DNA from: Lachnospiraceae bacterium
Lineage (GTDB): Bacteria > Bacillota > Clostridia > Lachnospirales > Lachnospiraceae
Direction of reading: 5' to 3'
Length of the DNA: 42,605 bases
Assembly: GCA_900759665.1 (NCBI GenBank)
Contig: CAAEWE010000024.1
Span: 1 to 42,605, forward strand
In this document: positions 13,510 to 22,804 of the stretch, in pieces
Layout: every line of letters begins with the position of its first letter
Position numbering within the stretch: position 1 is the stretch's first letter
The notes under the pieces: model-generated
Seen by the model: the letters and a program-made list of their open reading frames with translations, nothing else
The model's database searches: none
Told to the model about the DNA's origin: nothing
Program-made: the position numbers and the translations under genes

Positions 13510-16500
13510 ATGTATCAGAAAGTTTCACCTGACATGAATTTTGTTGACAGAGAAAAAAACGTAGGAAAATTCTGGCGTAATCAGCAGATTTTTGAGAAGT
13601 CCATGAAGGCAAGAGAGGGGAAGCCGGTTTATACCTTTTATGATGGACCGCCTACCGCAAATGGTAAGCCTCATATTGGTCATGTGCTGACCCGTGTTAT
13701 CAAGGATATGATCCCTCGTTACAAGACGATGAAGGGATATATGGTACCTCGTAAGGCAGGATGGGATACCCACGGACTGCCGGTTGAGCTGGAGGTAGAG
13801 AAGCTTCTGGGTCTGGATGGCAAGGAGCAGATCGAAGAGTATGGTATGGAGCCTTTCATTAAGAAGTGTAAGGAATCTGTCTGGAAATATAAAGGAATGT
13901 GGGAGGACTTCTCCGGCACGGTTGGTTTCTGGGCAGATATGGACAACCCATATGTTACCTATGATGACAATTTTATCGAGTCCGAGTGGTGGGCTCTGAA
14001 AGAGATCTGGAACAAGAAGCTTCTGTATAAGGGTTTTAAGATTGTTCCGTACTGTCCAAGATGTGGGACCCCTCTTTCTTCCCAGGAGGTAGCACAGGGC
14101 TACAAGCTGGTCAAGGAGCGTTCTGCAATCGTTCGTTTTAAGGTGGTTGGCGAGGATGCGTATTTCCTGGCATGGACCACAACTCCTTGGACACTGCCAT
14201 CAAATGTGGCACTTTGTGTAAACCCGGAGGATACTTATATTAAGGTAAAGGCGACAGACGGATATACCTATTATCTGGCCGAGGCTCTGGCAGACAACGT
14301 ACTCGGCAGTCTGGCACAGGAGGAAGGCGTTAAGGCATATGAGGTGCTGGAGACATACAAGGGAAGTGATCTGGAGCATAAGGAATACGAGCCGCTTTAT
14401 GCCTGTGCAAAGGAATGTGCAGACAAGCAGCACAAGAAAGGTTTCTTTGTAACCTGTGATACTTATGTTACGATGTCAGATGGTACCGGTATCGTTCATA
14501 TTGCTCCTGCATTTGGTGAGGATGATGCCAATGTGGGACGTAACTATGATCTGCCGTTTGTACAGTTTGTAAACGGCAAGGGTGAGATGAGCGAGGAGAC
14601 TCCGTTTGCAGGTCTTTTTGTAAAGAAGGCAGATCCGGAGGTATTAAAGGATCTGGACGCATCCGGCAAGCTTTTTGCAGCTCCGAAGTTTGAGCATGAT
14701 TATCCTCATTGCTGGCGTTGTGATACTCCGCTGATCTACTATGCCCGTGAGTCATGGTTCATCAAGATGACAGAGGTTCGTGATGATCTGGTCCGCAACA
14801 ACAATACGGTCAACTGGATCCCAGAGTCGATTGGTTCCGGACGTTTCGGAAACTGGCTGGAAAATATTCAGGACTGGGGTATTTCCAGAAACCGTTACTG
14901 GGGTACTCCGTTAAATATCTGGGAGTGTGAGGGCTGTGGCAGACAGGAGTCTATCGGAAGCCGTGCAGAGTTAGCGGAGAGAAGCGGTAATCCGGAGGAT
15001 GCCAAGGTAGAGCTTCACCGTCCATATATTGACGCCGTAACATTTACATGTCCGGACTGCGGCAAGACCATGCATCGTGTTCCTGAGGTGATTGACTGCT
15101 GGTTTGATTCCGGAGCAATGCCGTTTGCACAGCATCATTATCCGTTTGAAAATAAGGATCTCTTTGAACAGCAGTTCCCGGCACAGTTTATTTCTGAGGC
15201 TGTGGATCAGACAAGAGGATGGTTCTATTCCCTGATGGCAGAGTCAACGCTTCTGTTTAACAAGGCTCCTTATGAGAATGTTATCGTTCTGGGTCACGTT
15301 CAGGATGAGAATGGACAGAAGATGAGTAAGTCCAAGGGAAATGCGGTAGATCCGTTTGATGCGCTGGATAAGTATGGTGCTGATGCAATCCGTTGGTACT
15401 TCTATATTAACAGTGCCCCATGGCTGCCGAACCGTTTCCACGGAAAGGCAGTACAGGAGGGACAGCGTAAGTTTATGGGTACTCTTTGGAATACCTACGC
15501 ATTCTTTGTACTTTATGCAAATATTGATGAGTTTGACGCAACGAAATATACATTAGATTATGACAAGCTTTCTGTTATGGATAAATGGCTTCTGTCCCGT
15601 CTGAACAGTACCGTTAAGGCTGTGGACGAGAATCTGGCTGCATACCGTATCCCGGAGACAGCAAGAGCACTGCAGGAGTTTGTGGATGAGATGAGTAACT
15701 GGTATGTACGTCGCTGCCGTGAGCGTTTCTGGGCAAAGGGAATGGAGCAGGATAAGATCAATGCTTATATGACTCTTTATACCGCACTTGTTACGATCTC
15801 CAAAGCGGCTGCACCAATGATCCCGTTTATGACTGAGGATATTTACCGCAATCTGGTATGCTCTATCGATCCAAGTGCACCGGAGAGCGTACATCTGTGT
15901 GACTTCCCGGAGGTGGATGAGGCACATATTGACTCTCAGCTTGAGGCTGATATGGAGGTTGTACTGGAGGCGGTTGTGATCGGACGTGCCTGCAGAAATA
16001 CCGCCAATATCAAGAACAGACAGCCGATCGGCAAGATGTATATCAAGGCCGGCAAGGAACTCAGTGACTTCTATGTAGATATTATCCGTGACGAGCTGAA
16101 TGTGAAGGAAGCAGAGCTGACCGATGATGTGAGCAAGCTGACAACCTATAGCTTTAAGCCGCAGCTTAAGACGCTGGGACGTCGTTTTGGCAAGAAGATC
16201 AATGATGTGAGACAGATCCTTGCAGAGCTTGACGGTCAGGCAGCTATGGCAGAGCTGAATGAAAAGGGAACTCTGACGATTCAGGTCGATGGTCAGGATG
16301 AGGCTTTGGAGAAGGAGGATCTTCTGATCGAAGCAGCACAGATGGAAGGCTATGTTTCTGACAGTGATCACGGCATTACGGTAGTTCTTGATACCAACCT
16401 GACACCGGAGCTTCTGGAGGAAGGTTTCGTACGTGAGATCATCAGTAAGGTTCAGACCATGCGTAAGGATGCAGGCTTTGAGGTGATGGATCATATCAGA

Positions 16501-16668
16501 GTCAGCATGCAGGACAATGATAAGGTTCAGAAGGTCATTCAGGACAATGAAGCACAGATCAAGTCTGAGGTTCTGGCTGACGAGGTTTCCTATGATGGAG
16601 CAAAGGGTTCTGTCAAGGAATGGAGCATCAATGGCGAGAAGGTTACGCTTGGTGTCGAGAAGTTGTAA
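13510..16668 (+). CDS. ileS: isoleucine--tRNA ligase, type 2 (IleRS2)
   Basis: A 1052-aa class I aminoacyl-tRNA synthetase that charges tRNA-Ile, with an editing domain for valine. HIGH motif at residues 55-58 (PTANGKPHIGH) and KMSKS at 604-608 (QKMSKSKGN). The editing domain contains AWTTTPWTLPSN and GTGIVHIAPAFGEDD. Cysteine pairs occur in CPRC, CWRC, CEGC and CPDC. The reading FYDGPPTANGKPHIGH and AGWDTHGLPVELEVEK fits the eukaryote-like IleRS2 form, which is known to be insensitive to mupirocin, and not the bacterial IleRS1. The start at 13510 follows AGGAGG (13498-13503); the frame is open 17 codons further upstream. Controlled by the T-box. Confidence 0.95.
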   Translation: MYQKVSPDMNFVDREKNVGKFWRNQQIFEKSMKAREGKPVYTFYDGPPTANGKPHIGHVLTRVIKDMIPRYKTMKGYMVPRKAGWDTHGLPVELEVEKLLGLDGKEQIEEYGMEPFIKKCKESVWKYKGMWEDFSGTVGFWADMDNPYVTYDDNFIESEWWALKEIWNKKLLYKGFKIVPYCPRCGTPLSSQEVAQGYKLVKERSAIVRFKVVGEDAYFLAWTTTPWTLPSNVALCVNPEDTYIKVKATDGYTYYLAEALADNVLGSLAQEEGVKAYEVLETYKGSDLEHKEYEPLYACAKECADKQHKKGFFVTCDTYVTMSDGTGIVHIAPAFGEDDANVGRNYDLPFVQFVNGKGEMSEETPFAGLFVKKADPEVLKDLDASGKLFAAPKFEHDYPHCWRCDTPLIYYARESWFIKMTEVRDDLVRNNNTVNWIPESIGSGRFGNWLENIQDWGISRNRYWGTPLNIWECEGCGRQESIGSRAELAERSGNPEDAKVELHRPYIDAVTFTCPDCGKTMHRVPEVIDCWFDSGAMPFAQHHYPFENKDLFEQQFPAQFISEAVDQTRGWFYSLMAESTLLFNKAPYENVIVLGHVQDENGQKMSKSKGNAVDPFDALDKYGADAIRWYFYINSAPWLPNRFHGKAVQEGQRKFMGTLWNTYAFFVLYANIDEFDATKYTLDYDKLSVMDKWLLSRLNSTVKAVDENLAAYRIPETARALQEFVDEMSNWYVRRCRERFWAKGMEQDKINAYMTLYTALVTISKAAAPMIPFMTEDIYRNLVCSIDPSAPESVHLCDFPEVDEAHIDSQLEADMEVVLEAVVIGRACRNTANIKNRQPIGKMYIKAGKELSDFYVDIIRDELNVKEAELTDDVSKLTTYSFKPQLKTLGRRFGKKINDVRQILAELDGQAAMAELNEKGTLTIQVDGQDEALEKEDLLIEAAQMEGYVSDSDHGITVVLDTNLTPELLEEGFVREIISKVQTMRKDAGFEVMDHIRVSMQDNDKVQKVIQDNEAQIKSEVLADEVSYDGAKGSVKEWSINGEKVTLGVEKL

Positions 16669-16689
16669 GAACAGTGGAGGAGGTAAGAG

Positions 16690-19302
16690 ATGAAAAAAAT
16701 GCAGAAGATTTGGGTTTCATGGCTTTTGGTCTTTGCCATGGTACTGACGGGGCTGGTGCTTCCGGACGGTGCGGTTACAAAGGCAGCGGAAACGTCTTGT
16801 GACCTGACGGTGAAAGAGGGAGCAAGTCCCGTGGTCATGGTGAAAAATGAGTATGGAGACGATTACATTGCGGACATTTTATTTGATGTGCCGGATGCGA
16901 TCTCGACACAGAGTAAGGTGCAGGCAGGGAGTCCCACAGTCACGGTGGTTATGAAGATCAACAGCATCAGCAGTGACACCGGAAGTGTCCGGGCAATGCT
17001 GTATTCCCAGGATGGAACCTACAACTGGAATCAGGGGGAAGCCGTCGATGTGGCAGCAGGCCGGGAGATCACGGTCAGCTACAATATGTCAGGGATCACA
17101 TGGAAAGATTCTACTCTGGCAAAGCTGGGGCTTCGTTTTGCAGATAATGCACAGAATCATTCAAGTATTTCCTATACCATTACCTCTGCGAAGGTGACGG
17201 TTCAAAGCACAGATAATGGCGGTTCCGCAGGCGGTGGTGCCGGAGAAGCGACAGAGGACGGTCTGGCACCGGATGCCAGAGAGGATGCTTCCAAATATTC
17301 TGTCAGCACATCGGAAAACAGACAATCGGATGGTTACTGGCTGGAGGATACATTTTCTGTAACGAATCATACTGCAGAGAAGGTATCCAAGATACAGATT
17401 GTACTGCCGGTCAGTGGGGAACCGAAAGATTTAAAATGCTTTGATGGCATGAGTGCGGTATATAACAGATCTGTCGGCGGCCTGATCATGTATTTTTCCG
17501 GAGAGATCGCAGCAGGTGCGAAAGCGGATCTTCCGGGTAAGCTTTGCTTTAATCCGTCTGGCGTAACGGTTAGTTCTGCTTATGTCCGGGCGGTCAACTG
17601 CAATCCTCCGTCCGGGGAAGGAACAGACGCCGGCAAGTTGAATTATGCATTGACCGGACAGACAAAGGAGATTCCTTATGAGGAGACTCCGTTTGGAAAG
17701 CATGGAAAGCTTCATCTGAAAAAGGTGGATGGCTATGGAAATGCTCCTGTGATCGTGGATGAGAATGACAATCCGTACCAGCTTCGGGGAGCCAGCACCC
17801 ACGGACTGCAGTGGGATGAAGGATACAAATTTGCCAATAAGGGTACCATGCAGTGCCTTCGGGATGAATGGGGAGTGAATCTGTTCCGGCTGGCAGGTTA
17901 TGTGAAGGAAGGCGGATACACGGAAGGTGGACAGGCGAGGATCGATGAAAAGATCAACGAGTGTGTGGAGGCAGCAAAAGAGCTTGGCATGTACGTGATC
18001 GTGGACTGGCATGTGCTTACGGGCAACCCGAATGAGACAAAGCCGCAGGCGGAAGAGTTCTTTCGGAAATATGCCGAAAAGTATAAGGATTATGGAAATG
18101 TAATCTTTGAGATCTGTAATGAACCAACCGGAACCCAGTGGTACAATAATGGCTCCGGCAATGATCTGTATACCTATTGTAAAGATATTGCACAGATCAT
18201 CCGGGATCAGGGAAGTGATGCCCTGATCATCTGTGGAACCAACAACTGGTCACAGGATGTGGATGATGTTGCAAAAAAGCCTCTTGCAGAGGATGGATTT
18301 GAAAACATTATGTATACGTTTCATTTCTATGCGGCAACGCATGGAGATAATCTGCGACAGAAGGTAAAGGCCGCGAATCAGGCTGGAACGCCGATCTTTG
18401 TGACAGAGTTTGGAATCTGCAGTGCCGATGGAAATGGAAATTTTGATACAGCAAATGCAGATACCTGGATCAAGTTGTTTGATTCCATGAATACAAGTTA
18501 TACCTGCTGGAGCTTAAGCAACAAATCAGAGGCAGCATCCTATCTGAAATCCTCCTGCACCAAGACAACGGGAGGTTACGTGGAAACGGATCTGGCAACG
18601 ACGGCAATCTGGCTGATAAATACTTACCGGGCACATCAGGATGTGGAGGACGGAACGGACACCGGCGTAACACCGAAGCCGGGGGTGTCTGCTGATCCGT
18701 CAGCGAGTGTATTACCGGACCAGCCGGGGACATCAAAGGATCCGGCATCCAGTGCGGCACCGGGACAGCCGGATCATCCACAGAATCCATCTGGCAGTGC
18801 ATCACCGAGACAGACGGATCATCCACAGAATCCATCGGTCAGCGTATCACCGGGACAGCCGGGGTTATCTTCCGGCACAGCATCTGGCACATCTGGAACA
18901 ACGAAACCGGGTACGTCAGCACAGCCGGGGACTTCCCAGACTCCATCGGGGGTTCAGACCACAGCGAAGCCGGGAACGGCAACGGGATCCAATGGATCCG
19001 GTTTGAACGGTTCCGTGCAGCCGGGCGGGGAAAACAATACCGGCGTGAATGGGCAGAAATTTGTCCGTTTAAAAAAGAAAGTGCTTAAGATCAAAAAGGG
19101 TAAAAAAGCAAAGATCCGGATCAAGAAAAAGATGCCGGGAGATAAGGTGAAGCGTTATAAGATCACCAAAGGAAAGAAATATATTAAAGTAACTTCCAAA
19201 GGTGTTGTGAAGGGACGGCGTAAAGGAAAGGCTGTTGTGAAGGTGATCATGAAAAGCGGTGCCAGTGCATCGTGCCGGATCATTGTCAGAAATAAAAGGT
19301 AA
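16690..19302 (+). CDS. secreted modular GH5_2 endoglucanase
   Basis: An 870-aa exported cellulase or beta-glucanase. Signal peptide at 1 to about 32. Two beta-sandwich modules of carbohydrate-binding type (about 33-175 and 198-318, family not assigned). The GH5 subfamily 2 barrel runs from about 340 to 650, with HGLQWDEG, IVDWHVL, acid/base Glu478 in EICNEPTG and nucleophile Glu573 in VTEFGI. A Ser/Pro/Gly/Thr-rich linker (about 655-785) with repeats leads to a Lys-rich Ig-like end (788-870). No LPXTG. GGAGGAGG precedes the ATG, which lies 21 nt after ileS with no terminator or visible promoter between, so it is probably read from the ileS transcript. Confidence 0.92.
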   Translation: MKKMQKIWVSWLLVFAMVLTGLVLPDGAVTKAAETSCDLTVKEGASPVVMVKNEYGDDYIADILFDVPDAISTQSKVQAGSPTVTVVMKINSISSDTGSVRAMLYSQDGTYNWNQGEAVDVAAGREITVSYNMSGITWKDSTLAKLGLRFADNAQNHSSISYTITSAKVTVQSTDNGGSAGGGAGEATEDGLAPDAREDASKYSVSTSENRQSDGYWLEDTFSVTNHTAEKVSKIQIVLPVSGEPKDLKCFDGMSAVYNRSVGGLIMYFSGEIAAGAKADLPGKLCFNPSGVTVSSAYVRAVNCNPPSGEGTDAGKLNYALTGQTKEIPYEETPFGKHGKLHLKKVDGYGNAPVIVDENDNPYQLRGASTHGLQWDEGYKFANKGTMQCLRDEWGVNLFRLAGYVKEGGYTEGGQARIDEKINECVEAAKELGMYVIVDWHVLTGNPNETKPQAEEFFRKYAEKYKDYGNVIFEICNEPTGTQWYNNGSGNDLYTYCKDIAQIIRDQGSDALIICGTNNWSQDVDDVAKKPLAEDGFENIMYTFHFYAATHGDNLRQKVKAANQAGTPIFVTEFGICSADGNGNFDTANADTWIKLFDSMNTSYTCWSLSNKSEAASYLKSSCTKTTGGYVETDLATTAIWLINTYRAHQDVEDGTDTGVTPKPGVSADPSASVLPDQPGTSKDPASSAAPGQPDHPQNPSGSASPRQTDHPQNPSVSVSPGQPGLSSGTASGTSGTTKPGTSAQPGTSQTPSGVQTTAKPGTATGSNGSGLNGSVQPGGENNTGVNGQKFVRLKKKVLKIKKGKKAKIRIKKKMPGDKVKRYKITKGKKYIKVTSKGVVKGRRKGKAVVKVIMKSGASASCRIIVRNKR
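18771..18860 (+). repeat. 45-bp in-frame tandem repeat in the cellulase linker
   Basis: GGATCATCCACAGAATCCAT begins at 18771 and again at 18816, a period of 45 bp (15 codons). It encodes a repeated DHPQNPS...SPGQ/SPRQ linker unit and can change in copy number without shifting the frame. Confidence 0.75.
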
Positions 19303-19313
19303 TAGAAATTAAG

Positions 19314-19353
19314 AAAGCCCCATCGGGATAGGAAAGAATCCTGACGGGGCTTT
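19314..19353. terminator. stem-loop between convergent GH5_2 and trkH genes
   Basis: AAAGCCCC (19314-19321) and GGGGCTTT (19346-19353) with an inner TCGGGAT/ATCCTGA extension form a long stem. T-rich sequence lies nearby on the plus side, but no clean T run follows at once. Probably acts for both convergent genes. Confidence 0.7.
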
Positions 19354-19369
19354 GTAATATGTGTTTGTT

Positions 19370-20845
19370 TTATTTTTGGGCAGCTCTTTTCTTGCGGTGG
19401 CTTTCGATGGATTCTTTCCAAATTGCAGGATGAAACAGGATCAGCAGTGGGAACAGCTCCAGACGGCCGGCAAGCATATCAAACATCAGTACCAGCTTGG
19501 AAAAGACATTAAATTGTCCGAAGTTCTGTGTCGGCCCGACTTTCGCAAGACCGGGTCCCATATTATTGATCGTGGTAAGTACTGCGGTAAAGTTGGTGAC
19601 CAGATCCTTATCCTCAAAGGAAATTGCAAAAACAGAAAGAGAAAAAATGATCATAAATGTAATAAAAAATACATTTATGGAGCGGACGACCTCGTGGTCT
19701 ACCGGTTTGCCTTCGACATTGATCTTGCGGATACTTTTTGGATGGATATAGCTGTTTAACTCTTTTAAAACAGTTTTGAACAGGATCACAATTCGCGATA
19801 CCTTAATGCCGCCACCGGTACTGCCGGCACAGGCACCCACAAACATCACAATGATCAGGATCGTCTGGCTGGTCTGCGGCCACAGGTCAAAATCCGTGGT
19901 GGAAAATCCTGTAGAGGTTGCAAGGGATGCTACTTGAAAGACAGAATGGGTCATTGCCTCAAATCCGGTTGGGTACATGGTGCGGATATTTAAGAATATG
20001 ATCGTCACAGCGATCAGGATCATGGCGAGATAGTAATGAATTTCCTCCATGGATACTGCCTTGCGGAAATGACGATATATAATATAAAAATAAAAGTTAA
20101 AGTTGATACCGAATAATATCATAAAGATGGCAACCACCCATTGAATATATGGAGAATAGCCCATGATACTGTCGTTTTTGATGCCGAAGCCTCCGGTGCC
20201 GGCAGTACCAAAGGCGGTGGTCAATGCATCGAAAAGAGGCATTTTGCCGGCCAGCAGAAAGATAAATTCAATGACTGTCATGCCAAAATAAATGGTATAC
20301 AGGATCATTGCGGTATAACGAACCTTTGGTACCAGCTTACCGACGGATGGTCCCGGACTTTCTGCTTTCATTAAGTTTATGCTGGAACCACCGCTTAAAG
20401 GAAGAATTGCCAGCAGAAACACGAGAACGCCCATGCCGCCGATCCAGTGGGTAAAGCTGCGCCAGATCAGAGCTGTGTGTGACAGAGCCTCGACATCTCC
20501 CAGAATGGTTGCTCCGGTAGTGGTAAATCCGGAAATGGTTTCAAAAAGAGCATCTTCCCAGCGGGGAATCTCACCACTGATCCAGAACGGGATCGCACCA
20601 AAAAGACTCAGAATGATCCAGCTTAAGGAGGTGGCAAGACATCCTTCCTTCAAATAAAAGACCGTGTTTTTGGGTTTGCAGTATGTCATAAGCACGCCCA
20701 AAAGCATACAGACACAGGAGACGAGAAAGAAATAGCGTCCTTCTTTCTCGTGGTAAATAAGAGATGTAACACAAGGAAGCAGCATAAACGCTGCTTCTAT
20801 TTTTAATACATAACCGAGAATATATTTTAATATCGAATAATTCAT
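19370..20845 (-). CDS. trkH: Trk/Ktr potassium transporter membrane subunit
   Basis: A 491-aa integral membrane protein forming the K+ pathway of the Trk/Ktr system. The four pore-loop filter segments are visible: SGFTTTG (105-111), TAGTGGFG (214-221), TSTGFST (310-316) and GSTGGGIK (341-348), separated by hydrophobic helices. Each has the filter glycine. It lies 13 nt behind trkA on the minus strand, with GAAGGG before its ATG, so channel and gating subunit are co-transcribed. Probably Na+- or H+-coupled; the sequence does not tell which. Confidence 0.95.
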   Translation of the reverse strand: MNYSILKYILGYVLKIEAAFMLLPCVTSLIYHEKEGRYFFLVSCVCMLLGVLMTYCKPKNTVFYLKEGCLATSLSWIILSLFGAIPFWISGEIPRWEDALFETISGFTTTGATILGDVEALSHTALIWRSFTHWIGGMGVLVFLLAILPLSGGSSINLMKAESPGPSVGKLVPKVRYTAMILYTIYFGMTVIEFIFLLAGKMPLFDALTTAFGTAGTGGFGIKNDSIMGYSPYIQWVVAIFMILFGINFNFYFYIIYRHFRKAVSMEEIHYYLAMILIAVTIIFLNIRTMYPTGFEAMTHSVFQVASLATSTGFSTTDFDLWPQTSQTILIIVMFVGACAGSTGGGIKVSRIVILFKTVLKELNSYIHPKSIRKINVEGKPVDHEVVRSINVFFITFMIIFSLSVFAISFEDKDLVTNFTAVLTTINNMGPGLAKVGPTQNFGQFNVFSKLVLMFDMLAGRLELFPLLILFHPAIWKESIESHRKKRAAQK

Positions 20846-20858
20846 AACCCTTCATCCT

Positions 20859-22247
20859 TTATTTCAGAATATCCTGAAGATCATTAAAACCGGTATGGGT
20901 AGTTACTACCATAACCGTATCTCCGACCTGAATGGAATCAGAACCGGTCGGGATCAGAATGGATCCGTTGCGGCTGATAAAGCAGATTAACAGATTGTCC
21001 TTGAGAGACAGATCCATTAAAGGTATATCTGTGACAGCAGATAGTTCATTGACGCGGAATTCAATGGCTTCTGCACGGGAATCAAACATATGGTACAGTG
21101 TTTCGATATTGCTGCCCATAGAATCCTTTTTGGCGCGGACGTATGCAACGATGGTCTCGGAGATGATATACCGGGGGTAAACAACGCTTCCCAGATCCAG
21201 ACGGCTGATCACGTCCTTAAAATTCATCCGATTGATCTTTGTGATGACTTTTGCTTTGGAAATCTGTTTGGCATGGAGAGTCAAAAGTATGTTCTCCTCG
21301 TCAATACCGGTCAATGGAACGAAAGATTCAATCGAATCAATGCCTTCCTCTTCCAGCAGGTCCTCGTCTGTGCCATCTCCGTTGATAATGGTAGCTTTTG
21401 GAAGAAGCTCACTTAAGGCTTCACATCGTTTCAGATCCTGCTCCACAATCTTGACGGAAACGCCCATCGGCAGGAGCTGCTTTGCGAGATAGTATGCCGC
21501 TTTGCTGCCGCCAATGATCATGGTACTTTTTACCTGATTTGTTTTGATGCCGATATCCTCCAGAAAAAAGCGACCGTGTCCCTTCGGTGCGACAAAGGAA
21601 ATCTTATCTCCGCCCAGAAGAAGGGAATCGCCGGATGGGATGTACATGGCACCACTGCGCTCAATGCCACAGATCAATACACTTGTGTTGATCTTTTTAC
21701 TGAGCATTGCCACGCTCATTCCGTCTAATATATTATTTTCGGGGATTTGAATCTTGATCAGCTCAGCCTGTCCATGGGCAAAAGAATTGACTTCTAATGC
21801 GGTTGGCAGATACAGGATCCTTGCAATCTCTCTGGCAGCCTCCAGCTCTGGATTGATGATCATGGCAAGTCCAAGCTTGTCCCGGAGATAACTTGCCTCT
21901 CCGCTGTAATCCGGTGTGCGGACGCGGGCAATCGTGGAGCAGTTTGCAACCTGATTTGCCACGGTGCAGCACAGAAGATTTAATTCATCCGATTCTGTTA
22001 CAGCGATCAGCAGATCCGCAGAGGCAATACCGGCGTCCATCTGAACACGGTGGCTGGCACCGTTTCCGGCTACGCCCATCACATCATAAACGCTTCCGAC
22101 TTCCTGGACCTTTTTGGCGTCCTGATCAATGATCGTAATATCGTGTCCTTCTTTTACAAGCTGTTCGATCAGTGTAAGTCCTACTTTTCCGCAGCCAACG
22201 ATAATAATATTTAGTCCCTGTTTCGTCGGCTTCTTTGCGATCAACAT
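20859..22247 (-). CDS. trkA: Trk system peripheral potassium-gating protein
   Basis: A 462-aa cytosolic regulator with two tandem RCK units: Rossmann motifs at GCGKVG (18-23) and around IIGGSKAAYYLAKQL (244-258), each followed by a TrkA-C type ligand-binding part (for example NNILDGMSVAMLSKKI, and IPLMDLSLKDNLLICF near the end). It binds NAD(H) or ATP and gates TrkH. The start at 22247 is preferred over an upstream in-frame ATG because GGGAGG lies directly before it and family similarity starts there. The second dinucleotide motif reads GGSKAA, less canonical than the first. Confidence 0.94.
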   Translation of the reverse strand: MLIAKKPTKQGLNIIIVGCGKVGLTLIEQLVKEGHDITIIDQDAKKVQEVGSVYDVMGVAGNGASHRVQMDAGIASADLLIAVTESDELNLLCCTVANQVANCSTIARVRTPDYSGEASYLRDKLGLAMIINPELEAAREIARILYLPTALEVNSFAHGQAELIKIQIPENNILDGMSVAMLSKKINTSVLICGIERSGAMYIPSGDSLLLGGDKISFVAPKGHGRFFLEDIGIKTNQVKSTMIIGGSKAAYYLAKQLLPMGVSVKIVEQDLKRCEALSELLPKATIINGDGTDEDLLEEEGIDSIESFVPLTGIDEENILLTLHAKQISKAKVITKINRMNFKDVISRLDLGSVVYPRYIISETIVAYVRAKKDSMGSNIETLYHMFDSRAEAIEFRVNELSAVTDIPLMDLSLKDNLLICFISRNGSILIPTGSDSIQVGDTVMVVTTHTGFNDLQDILK

Positions 22248-22322
22248 AATCTTACCTCCCTGAATAAATACCCGGACGCCACAAAAATGCGGCTGTCTGG
22301 ATGACATATCTAAACACCCTAT

Positions 22323-22351
22323 ACTATATTCTTTTTTTGTGCAAGTTTCAA
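22323..22351 (-). promoter_or_regulatory. promoter of trkA-trkH
   Basis: On the minus strand TTGAAA (22346-22351), 17-bp spacer, TATAGT (22323-22328). About 75 nt of leader before trkA. Confidence 0.65.
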
Positions 22352-22368
22352 GAAAAATTTATCAGGAA

Positions 22369-22396
22369 TCATAACGTGGGATTTTGTGCATAGGAT
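22369..22396 (+). promoter_or_regulatory. possible sigma-E promoter of spoIIID
   Basis: TCATAA (22369-22374) and CATAGGAT (22389-22396), 14 bp apart, resemble the sporulation sigma-E pattern (ATA-type -35, CATACAAT-like -10). In Bacillus spoIIID is read by mother-cell sigma-E, so the position is meaningful. By-eye match only. Confidence 0.4.
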
Positions 22397-22428
22397 GAAA
22401 TAAGGTATTCAATGAGGAGATATACTTT

Positions 22429-22749
22429 GTGGAAATGAAAAAATATGAGAAATATCATCTGGGTTCCCTTTCGGAATGTCTGGAAGAAAGAGCGGTGCTG
22501 CTGGCTCAGTATATGATCGAGCATAAGGCAACCGTCCGCCAGACGGCATCTGTGTTTGGTGTCAGTAAAAGTACGGTACATAAGGATCTGACGGAAAAGC
22601 TTCCGGTCATTAATCACGCACTTGCCACACAGGTGCGGGAGGTACTCGATGTAAATAAGTCCGAACGCCATATCCGGGGAGGACTTGCAACAAAGGAGAA
22701 ATATCTTTTAAAAGAAAAAGAACAGGAGAAATACCGGAATGCATATTAA
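22429..22749 (+). CDS. spoIIID: stage III sporulation transcriptional regulator
   Basis: A 106-aa DNA-binding regulator of mother-cell genes during sporulation. The helix-turn-helix is at about residues 36-55 (VRQTASVFGVSKSTVHKDL), followed by the family tail LPVINHALATQVREVLD and RHIRGGLATKEKY. Start is GTG at 22429 with GAGGAGA (22414-22420) 8 nt upstream; the ATG two codons on is further from the site. It is longer than the Bacillus protein (about 93 aa) because of an extra N-terminal segment of about 15 residues. Divergent from the potassium genes. Marks the host as a spore former or a descendant of one. Confidence 0.93.
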   Translation: MEMKKYEKYHLGSLSECLEERAVLLAQYMIEHKATVRQTASVFGVSKSTVHKDLTEKLPVINHALATQVREVLDVNKSERHIRGGLATKEKYLLKEKEQEKYRNAY

Positions 22750-22804
22750 ATGCAGGGGTATGTCTCCTGTTCCGGAAAGCTCTGTATCAGAGCAGGAATA
22801 CTAT

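Noticed and set aside
15553..16494. Long open frame on the strand opposite ileS (313 codons)
   Set aside because: Mirror of a strongly biased coding strand; no ribosome site and no protein-like motifs, while ileS is certain.
22779..22793. GCTCTG-TAT-CAGAGC hairpin between spoIIID and the GH3 gene as terminator
   Set aside because: No T run on either strand; could help end convergent transcription but cannot be supported.
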